This document shows positions 17,749-26,424 of a stretch of 64,000 nt of DNA, in pieces. The notes under the pieces are model-generated. The model worked only from the letters and a program-made list of their open reading frames with translations, searched no databases and was not told the DNA's origin. A program made the translations under genes and the position numbers. Source of the DNA: an uncultured Bacteroidales bacterium (GTDB lineage: Bacteria; Bacteroidota; Bacteroidia; Bacteroidales; Muribaculaceae); the NCBI GenBank assembly GCA_902800715.1, contig CADCFN010000005.1, forward strand, positions 79,766 to 143,765, written 5' to 3'. Within the stretch, counting starts at the first letter, position 1, and each line of letters opens with the position of its first letter.

Positions 17749-18313
17749 CAACAGGAGGCGTTTGCACCGGGCCGAAGACGCTGGGCGAGTTCTTGGGCAT
17801 GAATTGCTCAAACACGGCCCTGGCTTCGTCGTGAGTCACTCCCTCGGCAAGGATAGCGACCACTGTATCGGCACCGGCAATAGTTCCCAGCACCTCGGGT
17901 GGACGGCTCATATCAATATCATACGCCAAACCGGGAGCATAGCCATTGCGCGTTTTAATAACCGCCAGGTTGCCCGAGAAGGTCACCGACACGAGTCCTA
18001 CCTGCTTGGCGGCGTTCGCATCAGTCTGACGCATGCTCAACAATCTGTCTTGCAATTGGTTGCTATCCGGAATGATGTACATGTAAGTATTGCGGTCGGT
18101 AGCAACTTTTGAAATCTTCAATGCCTTCAAGTCGCGCGATAATGTGGCCTGAGTCACATTGATATTGTGCTCACGCAACATGTCAGCCAGCTCACTTTGG
18201 CTACCGATGCAATTCGTCTTGATCAGATCGGTGATCAACTGTAAACGGTCACGTTTTCTTTTCACGAGTGCTTTCTTTTTTCTAGGTTTTTTTGTTAATG
18301 TTGTTGTTTCCAT
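17741..18313 (-). CDS. argR: Arginine repressor ArgR
   Basis: A 190-residue ArgR. A basic N-terminal extension (about 1-25, rich in Lys) is followed by the winged helix (LITDLIKTNCIGSQSELADML, VTQATLSRDLKAL) and a C-terminal hexamerisation and arginine-binding domain (TIAGADTVVAILAEG, containing the GxDT-type ligand loop). It normally represses arginine-synthesis genes with arginine as corepressor. It is translationally coupled to the degenerate ArgC. The start at 18313 is chosen because the -7 box at 18347-18354 excludes the earlier one. Confidence 0.93.
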   Translation of the reverse strand: METTTLTKKPRKKKALVKRKRDRLQLITDLIKTNCIGSQSELADMLREHNINVTQATLSRDLKALKISKVATDRNTYMYIIPDSNQLQDRLLSMRQTDANAAKQVGLVSVTFSGNLAVIKTRNGYAPGLAYDIDMSRPPEVLGTIAGADTVVAILAEGVTHDEARAVFEQFMPKNSPSVFGPVQTPPVDD

Positions 18314-18346
18314 TTGAACTATATACTTAAAAGTTGGTTTGAGTTG

Positions 18347-18354
18347 CAAAGATA
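18347..18354 (-). promoter_or_regulatory. -7 promoter element of argR
   Basis: Minus-strand TATCTTTG, followed by C, 33 bp upstream of the chosen argR ATG. Confidence 0.65.
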
Positions 18355-18590
18355 ATGAGACTTTGCAAATATGACAACATATTTATTGACTTTTTTCGAT
18401 GAAAATTCAATATTCTACAATTATTCATCATATTCAGTAAGTTTACCACACACTACACATTATATATTTATATATATGAATACGCCATTAAACCGCAAAC
18501 GCCCCTTCCCGTATGCAACATGACTAGGGGAATTGGTAGCTGAAAAACATGTTTTTGTCTATTATATTTGCTAGGGCTGGAATAGTTGAT

Positions 18591-18598
18591 TATCTTTG
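18591..18598 (+). promoter_or_regulatory. -7 promoter element of the lytS-like gene
   Basis: TATCTTTG followed by C, 29 bp before ATG 18628. Confidence 0.65.
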
Positions 18599-18627
18599 CA
18601 TTATCAATGATATAACCGATTTCAGCT

Positions 18628-19707
18628 ATGAGTGTTCCCATCGAAAAAAACAAGCCCCAATACCGCTACCTGCTGCTGCACATCCTGTGTTGGTCGGTGG
18701 TCATCATCGCGCCACTGTTCTTCCATAGTTCTGAGAATTCTTGGTCTCAGGCATGGGCACGATATGCACGCGCGCTCGGTGCGCCTCTCTCATGCATGAT
18801 TGTTTTCTACGTGAACTTTTTATGGCTTGTTCCGCGTTACCTAGTCAAGAATAAAGACTGGAAGATATTCATCGCCCTCAATATACTGGTACTGATTTTG
18901 GGAGTATTCTTTAGTGACTTGTGGCGTTGGACCAATCACCAGTTACTGTCCGATTTAATTGATTTCGGCAACAGGGGGCCGAAGAATCATCCTCCACGCA
19001 TTCAAGGTTACTTCTATCTGTTATTGTGGCACATCCTGTTTATCGCGCTTTCGGTGGCGGTACGCATGTATCAGCGATGGCAACACCTGGAAGAGGTGCG
19101 CAAGGAAGTCGAAACAGCGCGGACCGAGGCCGAACTGAGCAACCTGCGCAACCAGTTGAATCCACATTTCTTGCTGAACACGCTCAACAACATCTATGCC
19201 CTCATTGCCTTTGATCAGGACAAGGCACAAACAGCAGTAGGTGAACTGAGCAAACTGCTGCATCATGTACTCTATTTGAACCAGCAGGACTTTGTGCCAC
19301 TTTCCAAAGAGGCCGACTTCATGAAGAATTACATTGAACTGATGAAGATACGAGTAACCGACAATGTAAAAATCATCAACAACATCAATGTACAGCCCAA
19401 TGACTCCACACCGGTTGCTCCTCTCATCTTCATCTCACTTCTTGAGAACGCATTCAAGCATGGCATCTCACCTCAAGGTAAAGGCGAAATCAAGATAGAC
19501 TTGAATCAGGCCGATGGTGAAATCTTTTGTGAGATTCGCAACTCCTATTATCCCAAACGAGAAAACGACAAGAGCGGCTCGGGCATCGGGCTGGAACAGG
19601 TAAGCCGTCGCTTGGAACTCATGTACCCTGACCGTTACACCTGGGAGAAAGGGCTGACTGACGATGGCAAGGAATATTACTCTAAAATTATTGTTAAGAC
19701 CAGATGA
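18628..19707 (+). CDS. LytS/YpdA-type sensor histidine kinase
   Basis: Membrane histidine kinase of 359 residues. Four hydrophobic segments (about 14-32, 50-70, 79-96, 128-147) precede a short coiled coil (150-172), the His_kinase domain with phosphoacceptor H180 in NQLNPHFLLNTLNNIYAL, and an HATPase_c domain (PLIFISLLENAFKHGI, then SGSGIGLEQVSRRLELMY). It phosphorylates the LytTR regulator encoded next, whose ATG overlaps its stop by 4 bases. The stimulus is unknown. Confidence 0.92.
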   Translation: MSVPIEKNKPQYRYLLLHILCWSVVIIAPLFFHSSENSWSQAWARYARALGAPLSCMIVFYVNFLWLVPRYLVKNKDWKIFIALNILVLILGVFFSDLWRWTNHQLLSDLIDFGNRGPKNHPPRIQGYFYLLLWHILFIALSVAVRMYQRWQHLEEVRKEVETARTEAELSNLRNQLNPHFLLNTLNNIYALIAFDQDKAQTAVGELSKLLHHVLYLNQQDFVPLSKEADFMKNYIELMKIRVTDNVKIINNINVQPNDSTPVAPLIFISLLENAFKHGISPQGKGEIKIDLNQADGEIFCEIRNSYYPKRENDKSGSGIGLEQVSRRLELMYPDRYTWEKGLTDDGKEYYSKIIVKTR

Positions 19708-20423
19708 TTATCAAGTGTGCTATAGTTGACGATGAGCCGCTGGCCGTGGAGCTGCTGGCAAGTTATGTGAAGAAAATACCGTTCCTCGAACTCTGCGGGA
19801 AATACAACAACGCTACCGATGCCCTGCACGGTATCGGCAATGAACCTGTGGACCTGCTGTTTCTGGACATCCAGATGCCGGAGTTAAACGGATTGGAACT
19901 GAGTAAAATGATTCCCGAGAGCACCCGCATCGTTTTCACCACCGCTTTCAACCAGTATGCAGTGGACGGGTTCAGGGTCAATGCGCTCGATTACCTGTTG
20001 AAGCCAATCAGCTATGCCGACTTCCTGGAGGCCTGCAACAAAGCGCTGCAATGGTTCCAACTCGTACAGCAGAATGAGCAATCCTCGACGCCTGCCCAGG
20101 AGGAGCCGACCAGCATCTTTGTCAAGAGCGAGTACAAACTGCTGCAAATCCAACTTGACGATATCAAATATATTGAGGGGCTGAAAGACTATGTGAAAAT
20201 CTACACCGAGCAATCGCAGCACCCCATCCTCACGCTGATGAACATGAAGGCAATCGAGCAGATGCTGCCCCCATCGCGATTCATCAGGGTTCACCGCTCA
20301 TTCATTGTGCAGAAAAGCAAAATACGCGAGATTGAGCGCAACCGCATCGTCTTTGGCGACGTGTACATCCCCATCGGCGACAGCTACAAACAGGCGTTCC
20401 AGGATTTCATCAACTCCAAGTAG
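19704..20423 (+). CDS. LytTR-family response regulator
   Basis: A 239-residue response regulator: receiver domain (acidic pair D9-D10, phosphoacceptor D55 in LLFLDIQMPELNG, conserved Lys in DYLLKPI) and a C-terminal LytTR DNA-binding domain (about 135-235, FVKSEYKLLQIQLDDIKYIEGLKDYVKIY, RFIRVHRSFIVQ). Paired with the preceding kinase by an ATGA overlap. Family members act on genes for cell-surface or carbohydrate functions; no target site is evident here. Confidence 0.93.
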   Translation: MIIKCAIVDDEPLAVELLASYVKKIPFLELCGKYNNATDALHGIGNEPVDLLFLDIQMPELNGLELSKMIPESTRIVFTTAFNQYAVDGFRVNALDYLLKPISYADFLEACNKALQWFQLVQQNEQSSTPAQEEPTSIFVKSEYKLLQIQLDDIKYIEGLKDYVKIYTEQSQHPILTLMNMKAIEQMLPPSRFIRVHRSFIVQKSKIREIERNRIVFGDVYIPIGDSYKQAFQDFINSK

Positions 20424-20480
20424 GCCCATGCCCCGCAGGGGCTAACGTGAGCCTTTATCTCGACGAAATTACGTTTAACA

Positions 20481-20564
20481 TGTAGAGACGCAAAATCTTG
20501 CGTCTCAAGGGGGGTATGTGGATAGCGCCTCATGATTGGAAACGCAAAATTTTGCGTCTCTACA
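20481..20564. repeat. 84-bp palindromic repeat element
   Basis: Perfect 16-bp terminal inverted repeats TGTAGAGACGCAAAAT (20481-20496) and ATTTTGCGTCTCTACA (20549-20564). Each end also carries its own smaller palindrome (GAGACGCAAAAT/CTTGCGTCTC, 20485-20506; AACGCAAAAT/TTTGCGT, 20541-20557). It lies between convergent genes and may double as a bidirectional terminator. The GAGACGCAAAATTTTGCGTCTC core resembles short palindromes scattered in many bacterial genomes. Confidence 0.8.
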
Positions 20565-20591
20565 CCAAACTCTCTAGCTCAACTTTTTCTT

Positions 20592-21014
20592 TTACGGCTG
20601 TTTCACGAGATGATAGGCATAGGCTGTGCCTGTCTTGTCGCTTTTGGTAAAAGTCACTTCCCTTGATGACTTGGAAGTAATGGTGAAATCGTTGTAGTCC
20701 TCCAAACCAGGCATCACGATATAATACACCGTGGGGTCAGGGAAAGATACGGTCATTTTGCTACCGCCATCGCTCTCCTCCCATGTGCCGTAACTTGCCA
20801 CCATTTGCTCGTGGCCATACACCTGCGACACCCTGAACACCTTGCTCTGGAACTGGAAGAAGTAGTCGCCTTCGACGTTGACGGGCGTGCCGTTGGCAGT
20901 AATCTGCTCGACGTGCCATGTGCCGAACCAGATGCCGATGTCGCCGTGGTTGCGGGTGCAAGAGCACAGCACCAGCACCGACAGGATGGATATTATAAAT
21001 AATGTCTTTTTCAT
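20592..21014 (-). CDS. Lipocalin-like lipoprotein of unknown function
   Basis: A 140-residue predicted lipoprotein: hydrophobic signal MKKTLFIISILSVLVLCSC with lipidated Cys at 19. The rest is a small beta-rich domain beginning GIWFGTWHVEQI, the pattern of lipocalin-like Bacteroidota lipoproteins (an initial GTW, then alternating strands). It is the last gene of the glsA-glsB-wzi operon, with a 4-bp overlap with the preceding gene. No function can be given. Confidence 0.75.
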   Translation of the reverse strand: MKKTLFIISILSVLVLCSCTRNHGDIGIWFGTWHVEQITANGTPVNVEGDYFFQFQSKVFRVSQVYGHEQMVASYGTWEESDGGSKMTVSFPDPTVYYIVMPGLEDYNDFTITSKSSREVTFTKSDKTGTAYAYHLVKQP

Positions 21015-22795
21015 CGTTTCTTGAAGTTAAAAGTACCGCAGTAGGTAATTCCCAGCATAGCGCCCCAGTTGTTGCCGTAGAGCTTGCCGCGGTCCATGGC
21101 CAGGGTGGCATTGAACATCCACCCCAAGTACTTATACCCTGGGTGATATTGGATACTGAGCGCCATCGAGAAGTCATCGACGCTGCCAGCGCGCGGAATG
21201 ATGGGAGTACCCCATGCCTTGCGATAGGAACCTAACAGGCGGTATCGCCAGTCCTCATGCAGCCAACCGGTAATTGCAGCATGGAAACCGCGTATCACGT
21301 TGTCGCGATAGCGCATATAGCCGTCATAGTTGTAAAGCGGAGACTTAACAAAGGGCGAGCCGATGGACATGCCGCGGCTCTGGTAACCGTTGTAGATGTA
21401 GTTGTTGTAGTAATCGTCGGCACCCGATGAGTGGCTGGTAATGGGCGTGCCAGGATTGTCATTGGGTGTCCAGTGGATGGGACCACTCTGGTTGGTGAAG
21501 TCGATATACTCAATGACAGCGCCTTCAATCAAGGGGAACCATACACCATTGCGGTATTCCAGTCCCCACAGGCCGTCAAAGCCGTTCATCTTGCCGATGC
21601 CAGAGCCGTCTTCCCACAACCACTGGGTGTAAGCACGCAACGTCCTGCCGTCTTTCAGCTTGTACTCGAGTGCTATGTCCCAGGTGCCCAGGTGGTTGCC
21701 CTCGACGAACGAGTCTCCGGCACTCTTTCCACCACTACCGGCAATAAACGTGCGGAAGAAGGCCTTCGCATCAGTTTTCATTTTGACGGTGTTAGTTACC
21801 TGCCCATCCTCATAGTAAGTGGCGTTACCGCCGAACTGGCACGCCGACTGGGCGCCGATGGTGAACACAACAGGCTGATTGGGGTCGGTGCGAAAGTGCA
21901 GGCTCTTGTAATGAAGCCAAAAGTCCGTGGTGATGAAGTGGTTGTAGTAGTTGTAGTGATTCTCAAGCCACTTGTCGTCAAACTGGCGGAAGTAGCCGAA
22001 CTCGCCCTTGATTTGCACCCAGCCCTTAGTGAACGGGATGTTCTGGAAATTGATGAAACCGGCGCGCAGGCCCACGGGCGGGCGGAAATTGATGCTCCAC
22101 ACGAGGTCACCGCTACTTAATTCGGTGACGATGGGTGAGTATTTATACGCTTGTCCTGCCATAGCAAAGATGCTGCGATACTTGGCTGTCAGGTAGGCTT
22201 GTTGGACCCATACCCGTGCAGGATGTTGTTTCTGCACATTGAATTGACCGTTGCCCACATAACGCTGATAGCCTGCACTGGACGCATAACCGCCCCAAAC
22301 TTCGACGCCCGCTCCCCAAGCAAAACGCTTGGAGGGATTTGTATTGTGAACCAGGCTGACGTTCATCAGGGCAGAATATTGCTGGGTGATGTTGCCGCCG
22401 TTGTTGGAGGAAATGTAGTAAGGGGCCAACTTGCTGTTGCCAGCGTTAGCAATCATGCCTACAGAGTAATAAGTTCTGTAAATGCAGGTCTCAGCAAGCG
22501 GCTCATGGAGCGTACTTGGATAGGGAACAGAGTAAAAAGTGCTGGAAATGCGGGGCAATAAAACCGGGTCAGCAATACTACCTTCAAATGGATGTGAATC
22601 TGGGCAGACACCAGAGATGCGGAACACAGCACTTGGAGAGGGAACAGAGGGAAAAGTTCTGGAAATGCGGAGCTCAACAGGATCGAATGTGGAATATTTA
22701 GCGCTATCTGTTTGAACACTGTCCACGGGAGCCTGACCCACCACACCCAGGGCAGCGGTGAGCATGATGAGTAATGATATGGTGTATCTTATCAT
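21011..22795 (-). CDS. Wzi-family capsule assembly outer-membrane protein
   Basis: A 594-residue outer-membrane beta-barrel with a signal peptide (about 1-20). Long alternating aromatic strands (YNYYNHFITTDFWLHYKS, DWRYRLLGSYRKAWGTPI) resemble Wzi (PF14052), the lectin that anchors capsule to the cell surface in enteric bacteria; in Bacteroidota its role is inferred. Residues about 40-105 form an unusual linker with two near-copies of a 13-residue motif (RISRTFPSVPSPS and RISSTFYSVPYPS). It starts 14 bp after glsB, so it is probably co-transcribed with the glycine-lipid genes. Confidence 0.8.
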   Translation of the reverse strand: MIRYTISLLIMLTAALGVVGQAPVDSVQTDSAKYSTFDPVELRISRTFPSVPSPSAVFRISGVCPDSHPFEGSIADPVLLPRISSTFYSVPYPSTLHEPLAETCIYRTYYSVGMIANAGNSKLAPYYISSNNGGNITQQYSALMNVSLVHNTNPSKRFAWGAGVEVWGGYASSAGYQRYVGNGQFNVQKQHPARVWVQQAYLTAKYRSIFAMAGQAYKYSPIVTELSSGDLVWSINFRPPVGLRAGFINFQNIPFTKGWVQIKGEFGYFRQFDDKWLENHYNYYNHFITTDFWLHYKSLHFRTDPNQPVVFTIGAQSACQFGGNATYYEDGQVTNTVKMKTDAKAFFRTFIAGSGGKSAGDSFVEGNHLGTWDIALEYKLKDGRTLRAYTQWLWEDGSGIGKMNGFDGLWGLEYRNGVWFPLIEGAVIEYIDFTNQSGPIHWTPNDNPGTPITSHSSGADDYYNNYIYNGYQSRGMSIGSPFVKSPLYNYDGYMRYRDNVIRGFHAAITGWLHEDWRYRLLGSYRKAWGTPIIPRAGSVDDFSMALSIQYHPGYKYLGWMFNATLAMDRGKLYGNNWGAMLGITYCGTFNFKKR

Positions 22796-22809
22796 GATGT
22801 ATTGGAGTG

Positions 22810-23748
22810 TTATCGTTCGATATTTGCCAGATAGGAGTCGATGTGACGGCGCTTCTTCTCGTCGGCAATCTCGTCGAGGTTGATGAGAATGCCCGTTTCC
22901 TCCACGTCGCCAAATTCGCGGTTGATGGCGGTGCCCAACAGCAGCATCTTGGGCGACAGTCCCATATAGGCATTGACCAGCGGCGGGATGTTGATGCCGT
23001 GCTGGCGGATGAACGCGTTCGCCCGCTTGTAGTCCTCGCGGAAGTCGTTGCCCACAAAGTGCGCCATCAGCACGGGGTCGTCGTTACGGGTGTCGGGCAG
23101 CGGGTCGATGGGCACTACCAGGCCTTCCTTGTCCTTGAAGTAGAGGTTGAGGAAGCACAACAGCATGTCGCGGCAGTCGCGCACGTAACTCGGGTACATC
23201 GTCATCTTGCCGAACATGTACTTGACCTTTGGGTAGATGATGGTCAATGCACCCAGGCCGTCCCACAGGTTGTCGAGTGCGAACAGAGCTCGCACGCCCT
23301 CGCGCGTCGATTGGTACTCGGGACGCACAAACGAGCGTCCCAACTCGATGGTGACGGGCAGGATTTCATTCAGGAACCTGTCGCTGAACTTGAACATGTG
23401 CCCAGTGGCGATGCGCGGCACACCGTTTTCCACCTTCACGTCCCAACCGCAGATAAAACGGTAGGCTCCGATGATTTCCTTTTTATCGGGATTCCACACG
23501 AGCAACTGCTGGCACGGCGGTTCCATCAGGTCAAACTCGTCGATATCACACGCCTTGCCAGTGCCGCCTCCTGCAGCGCGGAAAGTAATCTCGCGCAGGC
23601 GTCCAATCTCGCGCATCGTGTTGGGCGCATTGTGAGCGGTGACCACATAGATGTCGTTCTCGGCCTTGTTGGTGTGACGCAACAAACGCTCGGGCGTGAG
23701 TTCCTGCTCGATGAGTTCAACGGGGATGGGATCAATAATCTGTTCCAT
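22810..23748 (-). CDS. glsB: Glycine-lipid N-acyltransferase GlsB-like (GNAT)
   Basis: A 312-residue hemolysin-type GNAT acyltransferase (LREITFRAAGGGTGKACDIDEFD, IIGAYRFICG, ELGRSFVRPEYQ are family signatures). In Bacteroides thetaiotaomicron the GlsB/GlsA pair builds N-acyloxyacyl glycine lipids: GlsB N-acylates glycine with a beta-hydroxy fatty acid and GlsA adds the second acyl chain. The ATG at 23748 is preferred to an in-frame TTG at 23754. It lies directly after the PlsC-like gene. Assignment to glycine lipids is by family and gene pairing; the related ornithine-lipid enzyme OlsB is the main alternative. Confidence 0.8.
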   Translation of the reverse strand: MEQIIDPIPVELIEQELTPERLLRHTNKAENDIYVVTAHNAPNTMREIGRLREITFRAAGGGTGKACDIDEFDLMEPPCQQLLVWNPDKKEIIGAYRFICGWDVKVENGVPRIATGHMFKFSDRFLNEILPVTIELGRSFVRPEYQSTREGVRALFALDNLWDGLGALTIIYPKVKYMFGKMTMYPSYVRDCRDMLLCFLNLYFKDKEGLVVPIDPLPDTRNDDPVLMAHFVGNDFREDYKRANAFIRQHGINIPPLVNAYMGLSPKMLLLGTAINREFGDVEETGILINLDEIADEKKRRHIDSYLANIER

Positions 23749-23757
23749 AGGCAATTC

Positions 23758-24591
23758 TTACGGTTTATTTGCACTAGGTGCCATTGCATAGACAATATCA
23801 CGCAATCGCGCCGCCTCCTGTTTGGGCTTGGAGATATCAAGCTCAGACCAGGGGATAGGATTTCCAATTAACACATGCAGGGTAGCGCCACGCTGCTTGA
23901 ACATCTCCTTGGGAAGGAATATCAGTTCAATGTTGAACTTGATGCCCAAACGCTTGCGCCACTTGGCAAAACGGTAGAAGAACTTCGAATTGCGGGCATC
24001 AAAAAATACAGGCACAATGTCCCTTTGGTAGTTCACTGCCTGCACTACGGCAGCCTTTTGCCAAGTCAAATCGGCGATGCTCCCGTCGGGCTGCATACGT
24101 GAGCACAATCCCGCCGGGAATGTGATAAACTGGTTGTCACTGTTCAGCGCCTCTTCAATCTGGGAGGCATTGACACGCGACTGCTTGCCATATTTGTTCA
24201 CGGGAAGGAAGACGTCACGCAGTGGTTCCACCGCCATCAACAGGTCATTGACCAGGAACTTGATGCGACGGTCATACCGGTGTCCCAGTAGCGAAATCAG
24301 CGCCAAGCCGTCAAGCCCGCCCAGCGGGTGGTTGGACACAAACATGAAGCGTCCCTCGGGCAAGCGGTCCAGTCCTGTGGCATCGACCTTGACATCCATC
24401 TCGTTAAGGGCAGCAGTAGCAGCATCAACACCGTTTTTACCCGCCATTTTCGAGAGAACGACATTGAGTTGGTCCTGGCAGATTGTGCGCTCCAGCCACC
24501 GCACCACCCAGCGCGGTATATATCGGTAGCGCGAGGACAGTCTAGCCCTGAGCACGCTATCTACATCTATTTTCATTGACTGGTTTGCCAT
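23758..24591 (-). CDS. glsA: Glycine-lipid O-acyltransferase GlsA-like (PlsC family)
   Basis: A 277-residue lysophospholipid-type acyltransferase. The catalytic H88 and D94 lie in NHPLGGLDG, a five-spaced His/Asp variant of the PlsC motif typical of the GlsA/OlsA-like group, and FPAGLCSR (about 155-162) is the substrate-binding motif. It would O-acylate the hydroxy fatty acid of N-acyl glycine. It precedes glsB by 9 bp in the same operon. Confidence 0.8.
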   Translation of the reverse strand: MANQSMKIDVDSVLRARLSSRYRYIPRWVVRWLERTICQDQLNVVLSKMAGKNGVDAATAALNEMDVKVDATGLDRLPEGRFMFVSNHPLGGLDGLALISLLGHRYDRRIKFLVNDLLMAVEPLRDVFLPVNKYGKQSRVNASQIEEALNSDNQFITFPAGLCSRMQPDGSIADLTWQKAAVVQAVNYQRDIVPVFFDARNSKFFYRFAKWRKRLGIKFNIELIFLPKEMFKQRGATLHVLIGNPIPWSELDISKPKQEAARLRDIVYAMAPSANKP

Positions 24592-24692
24592 GAGACTGTG
24601 TTTTCAAACCGAATAAAACATACAAAATTAGACATTTTGCCCGAAAAATGAAAGCATGGGGAAAAAAATTTGTTTTTGAATATTAAAAGTTC

Positions 24693-24700
24693 TACTTTTG
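24693..24700 (+). promoter_or_regulatory. -7 promoter element of the membrane glycosyltransferase-like gene
   Basis: TACTTTTG followed by C, 73 bp upstream of ATG 24774. Confidence 0.6.
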
Positions 24701-24773
24701 CAATAAATATTCAAACCATTTATAAGTGCATTACCCTCAGTAACGCATGTGATTAATTGGACCAAGTAGAGCA

Positions 24774-26237
24774 ATGACCAAGGAAAACAGATTGACCATG
24801 CCACGATTAGTGTTGATGCTTGCCGAGCTGACAGCATTTGCTGTGCTCGCCGTGATAGCATCGCACCATTTCGGCTATGCTGACGGGGCACGCATCACCG
24901 TTGCCAATGCCATTGCCTATATCATACCTCGCACCATTCTCTCACGCGCCCGCGGTAGCAACCTGACAGCACACGTCTTGCTGTTTGTTCTCACGTTTTT
25001 CCTGATTGCTGTTGACTTCAGTCGCATGCTGCTGTGGACATCTTATGAGGAATTTTCCCTGGAAATCCCTAACGTGCAAAACGATGCACGCCTCTATTAC
25101 GGATGGGCACTCCAGAGCTATTACGGCAATACAAGACTGGGCGAAATCCCCTTTCCGGGCTTCCCTTTGATGATGGTTGGCATGTGGAAAGTGTTAGGCG
25201 TCAGTGTCGTTTGGCCTGCTGCCATGAACATGATGTTCACGCTCACGTCGGTAGTTCTCACCGGCATGACTACACGCCGCCTGCTGCTCGGACGCGTCGC
25301 GGCACCTGCCACCGCGCTGCTGAACGGCGGCATGCTGCTGACATCCATCCTCTTCTACTACCTGATGATTGGCACCGGAATCCTGAAGGAGGGCTCCGTC
25401 TACCTGTCGATGTCTATGGCGGGATATGCTTTGGCATCGATGACGGCATGTGACGAGGAGCGGCACCGGCCATGGCTCGACTTGCTGCTCTTTGTGCTCG
25501 CTTGTGTACTCATGGCGGGCGTGCGCACCACCTATCTGTATTTTATTGCCTTGGGCGTCGCCATCATGTCATTGCCCAACTGGCGCCGCGACTGGATCAT
25601 GTCACTGGCGATGATGGCCATCTTCCTTATCACGCTGTTCGTGGGGGACTATTTCTCGTCCTATTCATTTGAACGCCATGCCGAGATTGTCGGCGGCGGA
25701 TGGAACATGCAACGGTTTTACATCAAGGGAGAGTCACAGCTTCTCTACCGCGAAATACTTGACTACTATTTCCTGTACACGCCATGGCACCGCTTGCTCA
25801 TGCTGCCCCTCACGATGTCCGTCCAATTCATCATTCCAATTCCGTGGGTTTACTATGAGCATCTTTCTGTCCTGAACATACTCAGCAGGCTCACATGGGG
25901 ATGGTATCTGGTGGGTGGAACGGCAGCTTTCTACTACCTCTTCATCTGCTGGCGACGTCACCAGGGTATGGGTTTCTGGGCATGGTGGCCCGCCGCCTCA
26001 TTCATCGTCATGGCTTATATCATGGCGGGCTCAACGGCACGCTATGTCCTGCCCATCGAGCCGTTGTTTGTCCCGGTTGCCATGTTTGTATTCTGTCGGT
26101 TGGCCGAGGGGCAATGGCGACGCCAGTACAAGCTGTGGTGCGTGGCTTTCGTCGTGATGCTCGCCGCTGCACTTGTCGTCTGCTACCTGTTCCAGCGCGG
26201 CATCCTCTCGGGACTCTTGGCGGCCCCTGCTGCCTGA
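24774..26237 (+). CDS. Polytopic membrane protein, possible GT-C glycosyltransferase
   Basis: A 487-residue protein with roughly ten to twelve hydrophobic helices. After the second helix comes IPNVQNDARLYYGWALQSYYG, an acidic and aromatic loop like the first periplasmic loop of GT-C enzymes (ArnT/PMT type), where an Asp acts as base. Another large loop lies near residues 295-330. GT-C enzymes use polyprenyl-phosphate sugars at the outer face of the membrane. Sequence motifs are too weak to name a substrate. An alternative ATG lies at 24798. Divergent from the glycine-lipid operon. Confidence 0.6.
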   Translation: MTKENRLTMPRLVLMLAELTAFAVLAVIASHHFGYADGARITVANAIAYIIPRTILSRARGSNLTAHVLLFVLTFFLIAVDFSRMLLWTSYEEFSLEIPNVQNDARLYYGWALQSYYGNTRLGEIPFPGFPLMMVGMWKVLGVSVVWPAAMNMMFTLTSVVLTGMTTRRLLLGRVAAPATALLNGGMLLTSILFYYLMIGTGILKEGSVYLSMSMAGYALASMTACDEERHRPWLDLLLFVLACVLMAGVRTTYLYFIALGVAIMSLPNWRRDWIMSLAMMAIFLITLFVGDYFSSYSFERHAEIVGGGWNMQRFYIKGESQLLYREILDYYFLYTPWHRLLMLPLTMSVQFIIPIPWVYYEHLSVLNILSRLTWGWYLVGGTAAFYYLFICWRRHQGMGFWAWWPAASFIVMAYIMAGSTARYVLPIEPLFVPVAMFVFCRLAEGQWRRQYKLWCVAFVVMLAAALVVCYLFQRGILSGLLAAPAA

Positions 26238-26424
26238 CATTAAGGGCATTTTTCCAGGTATTCTCTCTTTTTTCGAGTATTTTTTTACCGCTTTGTCGGC
26301 GGATTTGCGTCATTGGTCGGCAATGTGGCGCCACTCATCGTTTTTGGTAATGTAATGCCTTAAACTTCGAGTGTGGGTTGGCGTCTAAAGGACAAGAAAA
26401 CAAACAATTTAAAACTTGACGACA

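Larger units (their letters stand above)
18314..18627. other. Divergent promoter region argR / lytS
   Basis: AT-rich 314-bp divergent region with one -7 box for each side (18347-18354 minus, 18591-18598 plus). The AT-rich stretch around 18365-18480 is where ARG boxes would be expected, but none can be asserted by eye. Confidence 0.5.
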
